Of a DNA stretch of 64,000 nucleotides, positions 10,430 through 22,382 are shown piece by piece (within the stretch, counting starts at the first letter, position 1; each line of letters opens with the position of its first letter). This DNA comes from Onchidella celtica (Eukaryota; Mollusca; Gastropoda; Systellommatophora; Onchidiidae), in NCBI GenBank assembly GCA_963931925.1, contig OZ007570.1, forward strand, positions 66,147,870 through 66,211,869, given 5' to 3'. The position numbers and the translations under genes are program-made. The notes below the pieces were generated by a model. That model saw only the letters and a list, made by a program, of their open reading frames with translations, was not told the origin of the DNA and made no database searches.

Positions 10430-11356
10430 GACCCTGGTGCAAATATACTCCCCCACCACCAGCCCCCTCGTTGAAAAATCATACTACAATTGAACCCATT
10501 CCCAAACTGCAATATACTTTAACATGAATTTCACTCAGATTACGGGCGGCGCGTCTTGATTCTGTGATTTAATTGGTCTTATGCACATTAAAAGCAAAGG
10601 AAAAAATAAGGAGACTAATATAAACACCGCGTATGCTTTCGATACATTCCTTTAAACCATGATAGGTAACTCAAGGGTTGAGGAGTAAGCCAACAATGAA
10701 CGTTAGAATCAAAACTATCAGATAATATTATGTCAAAAAGTTGGATAGGAGGCATTGTGTGGTTTTAAATAAGGATAACCTATGTGTCTCAAACAAGAGA
10801 GGCGAACACCATGGGGACCTTTCAACGCCATGTTATTTGGACAATTTATTTTCTGGCCACAATGATATGGCAGTTCCACAAGATCATGTTGTGAAAGACT
10901 ACCTACATAATAATTATGCTTTTCATTAGGGAAAGAGATAGGTGTCGAATCGGGCTTTAATTTCAAAGTACTGATAACTGGCTGCAGCAATTTTTGGGTA
11001 TTTGCAATAAAGTCGTTCACTTAGGGTCAGAATTTCAAACCCCGGAATATAAATTTTGTTACTCATTGCTAATTAGATGTCTCAGAGAAATCATTCCAGA
11101 AGAAACAATTGAACCCAGCCCCCAAAAACAATAATTTTCTCAAGAAGAAGATGGTCACTGATAAAAATGTTGACATAAGTAAAAATTTAGTCCTTTCACA
11201 TTGTTTCATATAACAGCAGTGTTTTACATGTGCTATGTCTCGATTTCTTATGTTTTTGAAGTTCAGGCATAGATCATGAGACTTTGTATTGTTTTTTATC
11301 CCTGCAAGTTGTTATGTATTGATGCTGTAAAATTTACGACAAGGCCTGTGGAGGCC

Positions 11357-12908
11357 TGTGATTCCGCAACCGAGAGAACACATTAGTTTATCCTGCTCGG
11401 AGAACAACCATCTAATTATCAAAACCCTTAGGGTTTAATCATTACTTCAGTGGTGCTTTTGTTATAATAAGTTTAATTGTTTGGTGAACAGCACTGTATG
11501 TGTACAACAAATCCCAGTTTCGGTTGTGGAATACTTTTGAAAACTGCCAGTTTTCTGGGTGTGAACATTTAGATTATGGCGTCACTTGAAAAAATTAACT
11601 TCGTGATTGACTTGTTGACGCAATAATATCCTCATGTGGCATCAAACCCATTTTTGAAAGCTGCAAAAACAATTGGAGTGTAGGAAATTCTGCGATGTCA
11701 TATGAGCGTTTGTTTGTTTTTCTCCATGGAAATGAAAAATAAAATTAATTGAAACCCATCCAAATTTGTTTGGACAGCAAAGAAATATCTATGAACCGCT
11801 AAAATCACACTTTTATGAACTACACGCCAAGGCAGATGATGATCTGTTCTGACACTAATGACCATTTTCTCGACTGTTCAAAATAATTCACATTTCTCAA
11901 AAAGTTCTGGACATATCTCGATGCAGCTTTGTTGGCTCCATTGTTCCTTATTTTTGGCTTTTGGTTCAAGGGAATGTCTACAAATTTTTTTATTGTTTAA
12001 AAAAAAAATGTTTTCACCAGAAATGCACATAAACCTTCTATGTATAATTTTGAAAATTTATACTAATACAATTTTCAATGTATGGACGAAATCTGTTGAA
12101 AAAAAAAATTAAGTCAGATCTAAGACTAGATGTGTGCAATTTAGTGACATTTAATCAATAGGAAAGTATAGATATATGCATGTTTGAAAGTCTGAATAAA
12201 CTCCAATATGGAAGATTATATAATCCATTACCAAGGCAAGGGTTAAAGTTAAAGCCAAATTGAACACCTTGGCTGTTTTTCTCACTGTACTTGCACAATA
12301 TCAAGGCATGAAATACATTGGAAAAGGTGAGATGTAGATTTTAATCTTCACGGCAGCCCGACACCCCCCCCCCCCTCCCCCTTCAGTTTTACTAATTGTA
12401 AGGAAAGTGATTTTCGTTTGCAATTAATGTCATTTTTCCTGTATTATTTGAACAGTGTAACAAAATTGATTATTTGCATACATTAAATTATGCTCATGTC
12501 TTATTCTGTAGTGAAAATTGATAAGCAGTATTCCACAATCATGCATGTGATTCCACAACCGAAACAATGCATAGGATAACGATTTAAAATCTGGCTCGAT
12601 ATGGAGATAGGGATCTCTTCTATTCAACCAAATAACTCTTGGCGTTGCTAATTCAATAAGTTCAGGGCATTTTCATGACACCAAGGTACGCTCAACGTGC
12701 GTGAACACTAATGTGATTCCACAACCAAAAATCTCAATGGCTGCCATTGATAGACCTCTGAATGCAGCTACTTGAAACTGTACCCATTGTTTCACATGTT
12801 GACTCTAACTAAGAATAACAGGGTTTCATGACTCTAGTTTTTTTACTTTGTCTGCACGAAACCAAAATAGGTAGGAAACTAGCACCAAACAGTGATCCCA
12901 CAACAGTG
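11357..12908. repeat. Dispersed short motif GTGATTCCACAACC (5 sites)
   Basis: The motif occurs at 11357 (one C-for-A change), 12546, 12712 and 12891 (weaker) on the + strand, and inverted at 11514-11534 (TTTCGGTTGTGGAAT). The spacing is irregular, so this is not a tandem array. All sites lie inside the 3.5-kb intron of gene 1. Confidence 0.65.
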
Positions 12909-13221
12909 GAATTGCCTTTTTTTAAAAAGAGCTTAAGTTTGTTATTACTGTTTTACATTTATATTGCTTTAACCAGTTTTACATTCCTATGCTTATTGTA
13001 GCTTTCGTTTGTTTTCTTTCTTTCTTTTCCTGTTTTTTTTTCTTTCTTTAAATCCAGTCAGAATTGAGATTTCAGGGTTTCTTTATAAGATGTGGCATGA
13101 AAGAGAGATTTGATTAGACATTTAGCTCAGGTTTATCCTGTCTGTGCTGTGGTGCTCTGATTGTTGTTTGAGTTCAGTCAATTATGACGCTATTAATAAT
13201 CGCCGCTTTCTATTCTATTAG

Positions 13222-13535
13222 GTTACGTCAATGACTTCGATGAACTTCTGGCCTACACTTGTCCAGGGAACAGAGTTGTTGCTGGCATGTATAGTTACCA
13301 CAACAATGGTGCCGAGGACCGAAGGTTTAAGTTCAAATGCTGCGACGTAGTCGGCCAAAAGACCGAGAATTGTTATTTCACCGGTTTTGCAAATGTATGG
13401 GATGGACAACTGACAGTGAATGCTCCAGGGGGGAAAGCTATTAAAGGAGCAGCCAGTGAACATAACAATAAGAAAGAAGATCGGCGCTGGAAATTCTTCA
13501 TATGTAGTTTAGTCTCAAGTAAGATATCTGACTGA
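13222..13535 (+). CDS. Dermatopontin-like gene 1, exon 2 (terminal)
   Basis: The acceptor ...CTATTAG at 13221 joins the split Gly codon to YVNDFDELLAYTC. This exon carries the second and third family motifs, AEDRRFKFKCC (residues 103-113) and KEDRRWKFFIC (157-167). Cysteines 86, 112, 113, 123 and 167, with 35, 61 and 69 from exon 1, give eight in the mature protein, consistent with disulphide pairing. The frame stops at 13535, nine residues past the last cysteine; gene 2 ends three residues past its equivalent cysteine. CTCAAGTAAGA just before the stop resembles a donor, so a further exon is possible but not needed. The first AATAAA downstream is at 14284. Confidence 0.9.
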
Positions 13536-14640
13536 GCTGAATTGAGGCTACCCTAATGTTGTACTTGTATTTCAAAAAGGCCATAACAAGTAAACTCGTC
13601 GATACGCCCCATCGGCTCATGACATGCAGAATTCCAAAAATTTCCGCAAACTTAATTAGTGTAATGTGTTTGATACACATCTATCTATTTAGATATTTAT
13701 CTATCTATCCGTCTGTCTGTCGATATAATCACATATTTCTTGGTTTAACTAATTTACGCTGTATTTAACAATATAATTCGTGGCTTCTTGATTACTGACT
13801 GATATTGGCCTACCGTTTAATATTTGGTACTTTCAAAACTTTTATGCAAGGATTATTTATAACTATTTGTACCATCACCATCACAGTCTTCAGGTTGTGT
13901 CGCAAACGAATTCTGTTCAGTTTTCTGGACGGCTTTATCCCTTCCCAGACTCCCTCCCTCTCCTTTCCGGAGAAGTTCATGATACAACAAAAAAAATCCC
14001 ATATCATTCAGAGTGAGGATACTAATATTCAACAAATAATTTGATCACAAAAAAAAACAACAAAAACACGTTTAACTCTGAACAGATCTTTTACTTCCTT
14101 GAACAAATTACGCGTGTGTCCCATTATGAACTGTAAATGATTATACCATTATACTGAAAATACAAGATTGTATTTTATTCAATGACATTTTTTTTTTTTA
14201 ATTTTTGTAGGTTTGGTCCTTTTCTTTTTGTATTTCTGATTTATTACATTAGGTACAGTATTTTAACATTCATTGCCTAGGTGAATAAAAAACTTTTACA
14301 AAATAATGAACATGAAAAATATTCTTGATACGGACGTGGCATGCACGATTGTTGTTTGAGCGATCAGTAAAGCAGTGTTTAAATGTGTTCTATAAGGGAA
14401 ATCAGTGAAGTACGTGCGCTCGGAGGTGTGTGTGTTTGTGTGCGTGCGTGTAAAGGGGGGTGGGGGGCGGGGAGGGTGCCGCCAAAGTATGAAAAGTGTA
14501 CATTGGGGAAGGGGTGCAGGGGAGCATACCTACATACTTCAAAAATGGTAATTAATGATTTTATTATTTTTTTTGTTTTTGTCACAGAACTAATTTATAG
14601 ATAGGATTATAATCAAAATTAGTTGTGTCAGCTTCTTTGC
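13536..14640. other. Downstream of gene 1, non-coding
   Basis: 3'-flanking sequence with short ATCT and CTGT runs near 13680-13725 and a GT-rich tract near 14424-14452. No second gene recognised. Confidence 0.45.
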
Positions 14641-14650
14641 ACAAAGCCAG

Positions 14651-14662
14651 ATGATGATGATG

Positions 14663-14693
<31 letters not shown>

Positions 14694-14700
14694 AATGAGG
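14651..14700. repeat. (ATG)n microsatellite
   Basis: Near-perfect ATG/GAT trinucleotide run, followed at 14730 by a run of C. Its open frames translate to H/S/I homopolymers and are not genes. Confidence 0.9.
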
Positions 14701-15148
14701 ATGGCAACGATGAAGGATTCCCTCCTCTCCCCCCCCCCCCCCCCTGCGCCAAAAAAATAAAAAATTTGCTACATAATGCATCTGCCAGACGTACACAGCG
14801 GGCAATGCTGTTGAAGGCACAGGTTATGACGTAGAAGACTATAATGATGACGATAATTCTGCCAATTTGGGAGGGGCAGGGGATGAAAAGAAGTGTAAAG
14901 AAAATCTCGCTTTCAAACTTCAATGGTTAACTGACAAAACAAAAGACAAAATTTTTAGATAACACTTTGTCAAGAAATAGCCCTAGTGCTAACAATTCTA
15001 TGTTCCCTTGAAAAGTTGGATGCTACAGTAGTGTGGTGCCAGACTTAGGCAGAGCTTGATGGTGAATTTTTATGAGTTTTGCTATGACAGTTCGGGAGAT
15101 TACCCTGACTGCACACCAGGCCTTCACAGCACTCGCTGTTTTTACAAA

Positions 15149-15655
15149 GGAAGTGCTTAGAGAGGGACACATGTCCCCCTCTAAGCAAGTGCTTACAGAG
15201 GGACATACACACCTGTCCCCCTCTAAGCAAGTGCTTACAGAGGGACACATGTCCCCATCTAAGCAAGTGCTTACAGAGGGACATACACACCTGTCCCCCT
15301 CTAAGCAAGTGCTTACAGAGGGACACATGTCCCCATCTAAGCAAGTGCTTACAGAGGGACATACACACCTGTCCCCCTCTAAGCAAGTGCTTACAGAGGG
15401 ACACATGTCCCCCTCTAAGCAAGTGCTTACAGAGGGACATACACACCTGTCCCCCTCTAAGCAAGTGCTTACAGAGGGACACATGTCCCCATCTAAGCAA
15501 GTGCTTACGGAGGGACACGAGCCCCTCTAAGAAATTGCCTACAGAGGGACACATATCCCGCTCTAAATGTATGCTTACAGAGGGACACATGCGCCCCCCC
15601 CCCCTTCTAAATGTGTGCTTACATTTACTACAGAGGGACACATCACATTATTTTA
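15149..15655. repeat. Alternating 36/42-bp hairpin array
   Basis: Two unit types alternate. The 36-mer is AAGTGCTTACAGAGGGACAC + ATGTCCCC(C/A)TCTAAGC; the 42-mer inserts TACACACC before TGTCCCC. They form a 78-bp higher-order period. Each unit is self-complementary (GCTTA-AGGGGACA against TGTCCCCCTCTAAGC). About ten units are recognisable, decaying rightwards after 15510. The two apparent 150-200-residue frames on each strand are consequences of the period being divisible by 3. Confidence 0.95.
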
Positions 15656-16078
15656 ATGTCTCTAAGCACAGGATTTAAGATATCTTTCAGCGCAGGATTT
15701 AAGAGGGACAGTTGCATAGATCAGTTCCTTTAGCATGGAGGGGCATACTTAGAACGTATTATGCAGTCACTGTGTGGGCTCTGAAACAAAATAAATATTT
15801 TTGAAGATCTAGATCTAGTTCTGGATCTCACAGATGCCGGAGCAATAATATGCACTCCAAATTTAATCTGTTTGTGTGGCCAGTACGTTTAAGTTTAAGT
15901 TTGAAGACAAGCACAATGACACGATAACAGCCACGTTGTGCTGGGAAAAGTCAGATGATAGACAGAGGTAAAAGAATGACAGGATAGAAAATGAGCCTAC
16001 CACTACCAGGGACATGCACCAACCGCTGTGCTAGCCTATACGTGTGAGAAGAATCACAAGGTGACAGAACATCGGAGC

Positions 16079-16215
16079 GTCTATTTTACGTATGGCGGCA
16101 AATAGGATATTTTACTTATTTCGAGAGTGCGGAATGTCTATTTTACGTATGACAGCAAATAGCCGGTAGGCTGTTTTACGTATTTCTGCAAAATACTCCT
16201 TTCGCTATTTTACGC
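16079..16215. repeat. Short direct repeats inside TIR element 2
   Basis: TCTATTTTACGTATGGCGGC, TCTATTTTACGTATGACAGC, CTGTTTTACGTATTTCTGC and CGCTATTTTACGCACGATGG recur at roughly 40-60-bp spacing, each near a CAAATAG-like word. Confidence 0.7.
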
Positions 16216-17090
16216 ACGATGGCGTATGACCACGCGCTGTCAAAGTCGGCATGGCAATTAGAGTTAGGGGTAGGGTGAGATTTAGGGTTGGGAAGATCTT
16301 TCGATCTAGTCATACATAAAATAGCCTACAGGCTATTTGAGGGCGCCGCCATGTTGGACGATCGAAATCAAAAACAGGCAAACTTCCCAAAATAGAATAT
16401 CCGTCGGTTGGCTGAGTAAAAATAGCAAGTCACCATATTTCGATGACGTTTTTCACATATATGTCCCTCTGTAAGCACTTGCTTAGAGGGGGACATGTGT
16501 CGATCTCTAAGCACTTCCTTTTACAAACTGCTTTCTTAGCCTCGTGAAATCTACTGGATTATTATGAACGAGAATACTTTTGTTCGACATCCAGAAATAC
16601 TTATGAAGTTTAAATAAATATATATATATCATGTTGAATATTAATGCTGTCTTACTTTTTCCTGAACAGCTGAAAGGAAAAATATAGGGCATTTGGGGGG
16701 GGGGGGTGAGAGGGGCGGGGGAGGGGGGCATAAATTTGTTCAAAACGTTTATGGTTAAGTACATTTCGTGGAAGTTTAAGATATTCATGTGGCACGGGGC
16801 TCGAAATTCCTCGTTGAAAACTCAAGGTTCAAACTGGTAAGCTCGAATAAACACATTGTTGGCTCAGACACTGGTCAAGTAGAGTATGCATAGAAAATGA
16901 TACATTTTAAGTTACACAAAAATAATAAAAAGCAACAAAAAAACAACAACAACAACAAACAAAATAAAAACCTGTTAAAATTAGCAGATATACCCCCCCC
17001 CCCCGAAAAAAAAAGATAAAAAACAGTGATGGATTGCACAGAAACGTGTGCATGAAAGCGTTTTAAGTGGAAGAGCCGTTGCACTGGGAC

Positions 17091-17529
17091 AATCCCATTC
17101 TGAGGGCCTCGGATATCGTCTCAATGGTACGATGAATCCTCACGATTGGAGACCTCTTTGGTGCACTGGGTGACCATGGGGGATGAAATTGGCCAAGGCT
17201 GATGTAGGTATCCAACTGCCCATAAATGTTGCTCCACACTGGGCTAACACAATAGACATTGCCCACATCGCTGCGCACAGTGCCTTTTGTGTTGGTGTGA
17301 AGCGAAATTTATGGACGGCGAGCCACCAGTCTGGCGCCTACACCAGCCTTCGTCTGTTTCACCATTGACTTCCTTGGTGCCTTACCATGCTCTAAGCTTT
17401 ACACAAATCCTTGTAGTCCCACCTTTATAGTTGTTAGATCCTACACTGTTTAGTCATGGCATGTAATAAACAGATCTTGTAAAATCTTATTATCAAGAAA
17501 ACATTTGACATTGCAATAATTATGTTTGT
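17091..17529. other. Non-coding stretch
   Basis: Higher-GC than its surroundings at 17080-17370, with short open frames on both strands, but no domain I can name. It may be a decayed gene or transposon fragment. Confidence 0.3.
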
Positions 17530-17900
17530 AATTATTGAGTTCATGAAATGTGCGGTCATAGATGCCTTGGATAGGCCATATAGTGCTCATGCCAGATGAT
17601 TGACTCCCTCAGCGAATCTTTCATCTTTCATGGCGAGCGAGATTGTTGTCATCTGTGTCAAAGCAAACATTACAAGGATAATATATTGAAAGCATCACCG
17701 ATGGCTTTAAACATTAGCCTTGAGACACGAGAACATGCTGCCCAAGATAATGCCAAATGGCGTTCGGTCGTCTGCAAAGGTGTACAATAAAACCAGGCTG
17801 ATTACCACAGCAAGACGGTCTGAGCTAGCGATCCTCTCCTCGGTGATGCCGCCTCGGTGATGCAGTGCCCGAAAATTCCTCGCTGCAGATCAGCCTATTT
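17530..17900 (+). repeat. Repeat block shared with 46823-47115
   Basis: GCCAGATGATTGACTCCCTC, AGCGAATCTTTCA, GAAAGCATCACCGATGG-TTTAAACATTAG and GAGACACGAGAAC-CTGCCCAA match 46823-47115 in direct orientation. It contains GCCAGATGATTG, an uninterrupted version of the target site filled by the solo LTR at 45739. Confidence 0.7.
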
Positions 17901-18780
17901 TGCCATCTATACATAGGCTGTGTAGACAGACTTCCTTATCTGGAGTTTATGGACGAATACTATTTAAACCTCTTTTGTCCGGATATAAACTGTTTTAACC
18001 CAAAACTGACTTGAAATAGCAAATAAATTGAGGAATAAAAATGTTTGTCATAAAAGAAGGTGAATTATGACTAATAATTAGATTTAGAAAGTGTCTCAAA
18101 ATACAGGTAACATAATTATTTCAAATATGGAAATCAGGGCAGTGGAGAGTTAAGGCTTGATATTCATCTTTCATTTTTATGAAACTGAAGGCCAAAAAAA
18201 ATTCCAAGAAACATTCTTGTATTTTAGTTAGTGCTGGCTATTAAACCAACAACAAAGAGGAAACAAACAACATAAACCGTAAACTCCTAGTTCTATCTCA
18301 AGATGAAGAGATATTAATCAATATTTGAAAACTGATCCTTAATATGGTTTTGCTTGTCTCTGAGAGTGAAATTGTTCGAAGACAACTTACAGCACTGTTT
18401 ATCACCAGAACAGAAAAACACAGACCAGGATGCATAGACTGATAAACACAGCGTTTAATTCTTGGTCAAGGTCATGATTTTCTGTCATGCGTAACAACTT
18501 ATACTCAGCGAGTAATTCTTAAGGCATTAGTGTTCACAGGTATTCAACATTGCTTAATTAGAAGAAGCGGTTAGAATTTGAAGGGGTCAGCGTACCATTT
18601 GCATTTAGATCCCTTGTAATTCTAAACCCCTCAAATAAATTGAATGGGTTAGAATTACAAGTGGTCTAAATGCCACTGGCACCCAGACTCCTTCCAAAAT
18701 AATTCCCACCCCCTCAATTTGGCAGAGTTTACTATTTATCATAAAGTGCAATAGAAGGAAACTCAAAAAGGGGACAAGGT
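17901..18780. other. Non-coding stretch, nothing recognised
   Basis: AT-rich; no domain-bearing frame or repeat that I can support. Confidence 0.45.
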
Positions 18781-19088
18781 GGTCTAGAGGCAAGGTGCTC
18801 GCCTCTCATGCCAAGGGCAGTGCAGGCATGTTGGAAAGTGGATTTTTCTCATATTTTCAAGTCCCTGGTCCTATTGGGGGGTAGGATCGAGTAGTTCTTG
18901 GAAATTGGATTTTTCTCATATTTTCAAGTCCCTGGTCCTATTGGGGGGTAGGATCGAGTACCTAGTCTTCTCGGATAAGGACGAAAAAATTCAGAGGGCC
19001 CGTGTGCACGTTGCGCACGTTAAAGATACCTTGGCAGTTGGAAATCGTAAAGAGCAGGCCGAAAGGCCGCTGCCCGGGCAAAATTGAA
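18781..19088 (+). mobile_element. tRNA-derived SINE with internal duplication
   Basis: The head GGTGGTCTAGAGGCAAGGTG resembles an A box, followed by CTCGCCTCTCATGCC. The 3' part has CCCGTGTGCACGTTGCGCAC, GTTAAAGATACCTTGGCA and GGGCAAAATT, matching the conserved tail of a broad class of invertebrate tRNA SINEs (normally CCCGTGTGCA...GCGCACGTTAAAGAACCC). The usual B box is absent. Instead a 67-bp segment (GGATTTTTCTCATATTTTCA...GATCGAGTA) is present twice in tandem, at 18840 and 18907. A pyrimidine/C run follows at 19117. Confidence 0.7.
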
Positions 19089-19690
19089 ATTAATAGATTA
19101 AAATTTATCCATATCATCTCTCCCCCCCCCCCCCCCCCCGGCCAGAACAAGAAATAATAAAACAAGTAAAGTGAGGTGTAAATGCCAAGGGCAGCGAACC
19201 TCCTAAAATAAAGACCTCAAATCAAGGAAACTCAAAAGTCCAGTTACAGTCTCAGAAATTAAAAAAAAACCAGTTCCACAAGGTTAAGTGTGAAATAAAC
19301 GGGCGTATGAAAAAGCTTACATGAGAGGACGGGGGGGGGTTGAGGCGGTGGGTTATTAAATTATGGTAATGAATTAAAAACTTTGGTTTAATAGTTACAT
19401 TTCGTTTTGAGCAAAAATGTGTATGGATTTTAATACATAAAGGTCGAATGTAAGCTATTTTTTACAAAAAAATATTGATTTCTTGTAGAATTAAGCAGTC
19501 AAATGAAACTTGCAAAGCGCCCCTTCGAGAACGCCAAGGAGAACTTGGCTGTTGAGTGTTTCTCAGGATAAACCTGTCCCGGATGTTTACCATCTGTGTT
19601 ACTCTTATTTCATCTAATTATTTCAGATCTTTCAAAACGTGTTCATGTCTTTTGAACAGTCTATGCTCTGCAGTATATTTACAAAAAACA
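19089..19690. other. Non-coding stretch
   Basis: Contains C and G homopolymers (19122-19139, 19330-19338) and no gene. Confidence 0.45.
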
Positions 19691-21705
19691 TTTGACAGAA
19701 CCTATTTCTGACAGACACGCAGGCAGGCAGATAAACAAACAGACAGACAGAGAGATAGACATAGATAGAGAGAAAGACATGGTTGAGGAAGAGTCCTCTC
19801 TGGTAGAGCTCATCACGCGTGCTGGTGAAAGCCTTCGGGAAACTAATGCGCCGACAACTCTTCTGACGGCCAAAACCAAGACCAAGATAGGGACCTGGAA
19901 CATCAGAATCCTATACGAGACCGGAAAACGTGCACAAATAAGTAGAGGGATGCATAGGTAGGCCTACAACCTGAAGATACTTGGCCTGTGCGAGACAAGA
20001 TGAACAGGAACAGGACGTACAAGACTCGAGAGTGGAGACACCATCATCTGGTCTGGACAGGAAGAAGGCCAGCCACACATGCACGGAGTAGCGCTGCTAA
20101 GGACACCCGAGGCCAGGCGAGCATTGCTGTCCTGGGAACCTGTGTCACCAAGGATCCTCACTGCAAGATTCAATTCAACGGGCAGGAAATTCACCATCCT
20201 ACAGTGCTACGCTCCTACAAACGCAGCAGCGACAGAGGACAAAGAAGAGTTCTATGGGCAAATCCAAGCAACCGTGGACAAAACACCGAAGAGAGACTTA
20301 AACATCCTCATGGGAGACCTGAATACAAAAGCGGGATCAAACAACACAGATAGGGAACTCATCATGGGCAGACATGGCACTGGAGAACAGAATGAAAACG
20401 GTGAACTCTTCACAGAGTTCTGTACCTTCAACGACCTGGTTATCGGAGGCACTCTATTTCCCCACAAGGCTATCTACAACAACACATGGATTTCCCCTGA
20501 TGGCAAGACGGAGAACCAGATTGACCACATCATCATTGACAGAAAGTAGAGGCGGAGTCTGCATGACATCAGGGTAAAGCGAGGAGCGGACGCAGCGTCA
20601 GATCACAACCTCATTATGGCAGTGCTCAAGACCAAGCTGAAGCCTACAGCGACCAGACAGGAAGACCGTCGCACAAGTTCAATGTACGCAGCCTGAAAGA
20701 GAAAGAGAAAGCAGAAGAATTCAAGCTTGAGCTGAGGAACAGGTTCAGTGTGCTTTCCCTACCACCAGAGGAAACAGTAGAGACATGGACACTGATCGCA
20801 CACAGAAAACATCTGAAAGACCAGATCAACCAGACGCAAGTTCAAGAAGAGAAGCAAGAACTACTAGCATGCTACTGGGAGCTGAACCGGCAAGTGAAAA
20901 AAAAGTGCAAGAAAAGGCAAGAGAAACTTCATCGGGGAGCTGACTGCGGAGACAGAGACTGTAGAAGACCAAAGAAACATGAAGAGACTGTACGAGATCA
21001 CAGAACGCTCTCCGGGAAGACCAGCAGCCCCAATCGCCTCGTCAAGGACAAGAACGGAATGCTATCTCAGGCGAAGAGGAGCAGAGGAGAGCAAGATGGG
21101 CATTTCAAGGAAACGCTCAACAGACCTGCACCACCAGCCCTGCCAGACATCCCATCACCAACCGAGCTCCTTGACATCAACACCGACCCCCCCCTCCCCC
21201 CCCCTACTAAGACAGAGATCACCAAAGCCATCAAGTCCCTTAAGTCAGGCAAGACAGCTGGTCCTGACAGAATACCGCCCGAAGCACTGAAGGCAGACAT
21301 CCAGATTTCAACTGACATGCTACACCCTCTACTACACAAGATCTGGGAGCAGGAGAGAGTGCCAGAAGACTGGAAGAAAGGCCACCTTGTGAAGCTGCCG
21401 AAGAAAGGGGACCTGTCATCCTGCAACAACTGGAGGGGAATCATGCTGGTGTCCATCCCGGGTAAAGTATTGACAAGAATCACGCTGGAGAGACTGAAGA
21501 CTGCCCTTGACAAGACACTTCGAGACGAGCAGACAGATCATGCAAGGACCATATTGCGACACTGGGGATCATCATCGAGCAGTCCTTGGAGTTAAACACC
21601 CCATTGTACACAGTCTTTGTCGACTTTCAGAAAGCCTTCGACAGTGTCAACAGAGACGTCATCTGGAGACTGATGCACCACTACGGCGAAGGTTTGCTGA
21701 AACAA
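19691..21705 (+). mobile_element. Degraded non-LTR retrotransposon (LINE): endonuclease plus truncated RT
   Basis: The AP-endonuclease domain starts near 19860 with KTKIGTWNIRILYETGK and continues through GRKFTILQCYAPTN (about 20190), LNILMGDLNTKAG (20300) and NQIDHIIIDRK. In another frame an SDHNL-type motif follows. The RT fingers begin near 21230 with ITKAIKSLKSGKTAGPDRIP, NWRGIMLVSIPGKVL and, after a frameshift, FVDFQKAFDSVNRDVIWRL. Sequence similarity ends at about 21700, before the catalytic YxDD box. At least two in-frame stops replace tryptophan codons (TGA near 20001, TAG at 20547) and several frameshifts occur, so it is inactive. This endonuclease style is typical of RTE/CR1-like animal LINEs; I do not assign a clade. 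Confidence 0.85.
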
Positions 21706-22378
21706 AACTTGGTATGGTGTTCACGAATTTAAAGTGACAACACATGGAATAGTCAGATAGACCTGAGGGCGTGAGGTTCTAGTCAGTTTGTATCAGTGGG
21801 TGGTAGTCAGATTGACTAATCAGGCGAAAAGGGGTTGAGGTAGCCATTGGTGATCGACGTACACTCAAGTATATTATTAGCGCAGATCACGCAATCTCCG
21901 AGCAGAAGTCGGATTGTTTTGCTACTAAGCCGACTCATATTTTTAAAAACTATGCAGATTAACAGGGTCAGTAACATAGTATTATGGTGTGTGTTCTACG
22001 TCATCGAATTGTGTACGTTGTACGGATATGCACTGTCCACCATGTTTAGCTTTCAATTCGACCCACTTCGCCGACCATGCGCACCGTGGAAGTTCTGACT
22101 CTAGTGGATTCAATAATTTCTTTGACACGACATGATATTGTGGAACTGTCATATCGTTGTGGCCAGTAAATTATCCAAATAACATGGGGTTTATAGGTCC
22201 CCATGATGTACGCCTATCTTGTTTGATATACATAGGTTACCCTTATTTGAACCCACATATGCCCCTATCCAACCTTTTTCACCTACACATTACACAACAG
22301 TTTTGATTCACATGTTCACTATTAGCTTATCCCTTCAGGTACCTGTCACTGAAATGAATGCGCAAGGTTCATATTTGT
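21706..22378. other. Non-coding stretch between LINE and solo LTR
   Basis: No recognisable gene; frames are short and lack domains. Confidence 0.4.
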
Positions 22379-22382
22379 CTAC

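Larger units (their letters stand above)
15149..16518. mobile_element. Non-autonomous TIR element 2 (GGAAGTG termini, 9-bp target duplication)
   Basis: The left end is GGAAGTGCTTAGAGAGGGAC. The reverse complement of the right end is GGAAGTGCTTAGAGATCGAC, and similarity continues for about 60 bp through the palindromic units. The element is flanked by perfect 9-bp repeats TTTTACAAA at 15140-15148 and 16519-16527. Length is 1370 bp. The left part is a hairpin-unit array; the right end keeps one inverted unit (16460-16518). The middle has four short repeats of TATTTTACGTATG type. There is no coding capacity. The insertion lies within segmental copy A. Confidence 0.85.
14940..17090 (+). repeat. 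Segmental duplication copy A
   Basis: Direct-orientation relative of 52690-54310 and inverted relative of 26150-27050. Shared landmarks include GTTCGGGAGATTACCCTGAC (15092 here, 52872 in arm C), GAAATCTACTGGATT (16544, cf. 53305), a G run (16693, cf. 53467) and GTGGAAGAGC (17068, cf. 54304). It is more diverged than arms B and C are from each other. It is interrupted by TIR element 2. Confidence 0.75.

Noticed and set aside
15023-15641. 150-200-codon frames over the hairpin array
   Set aside because: Translations are perfect short-period repeats on both strands; explained by the 36/42-bp array.
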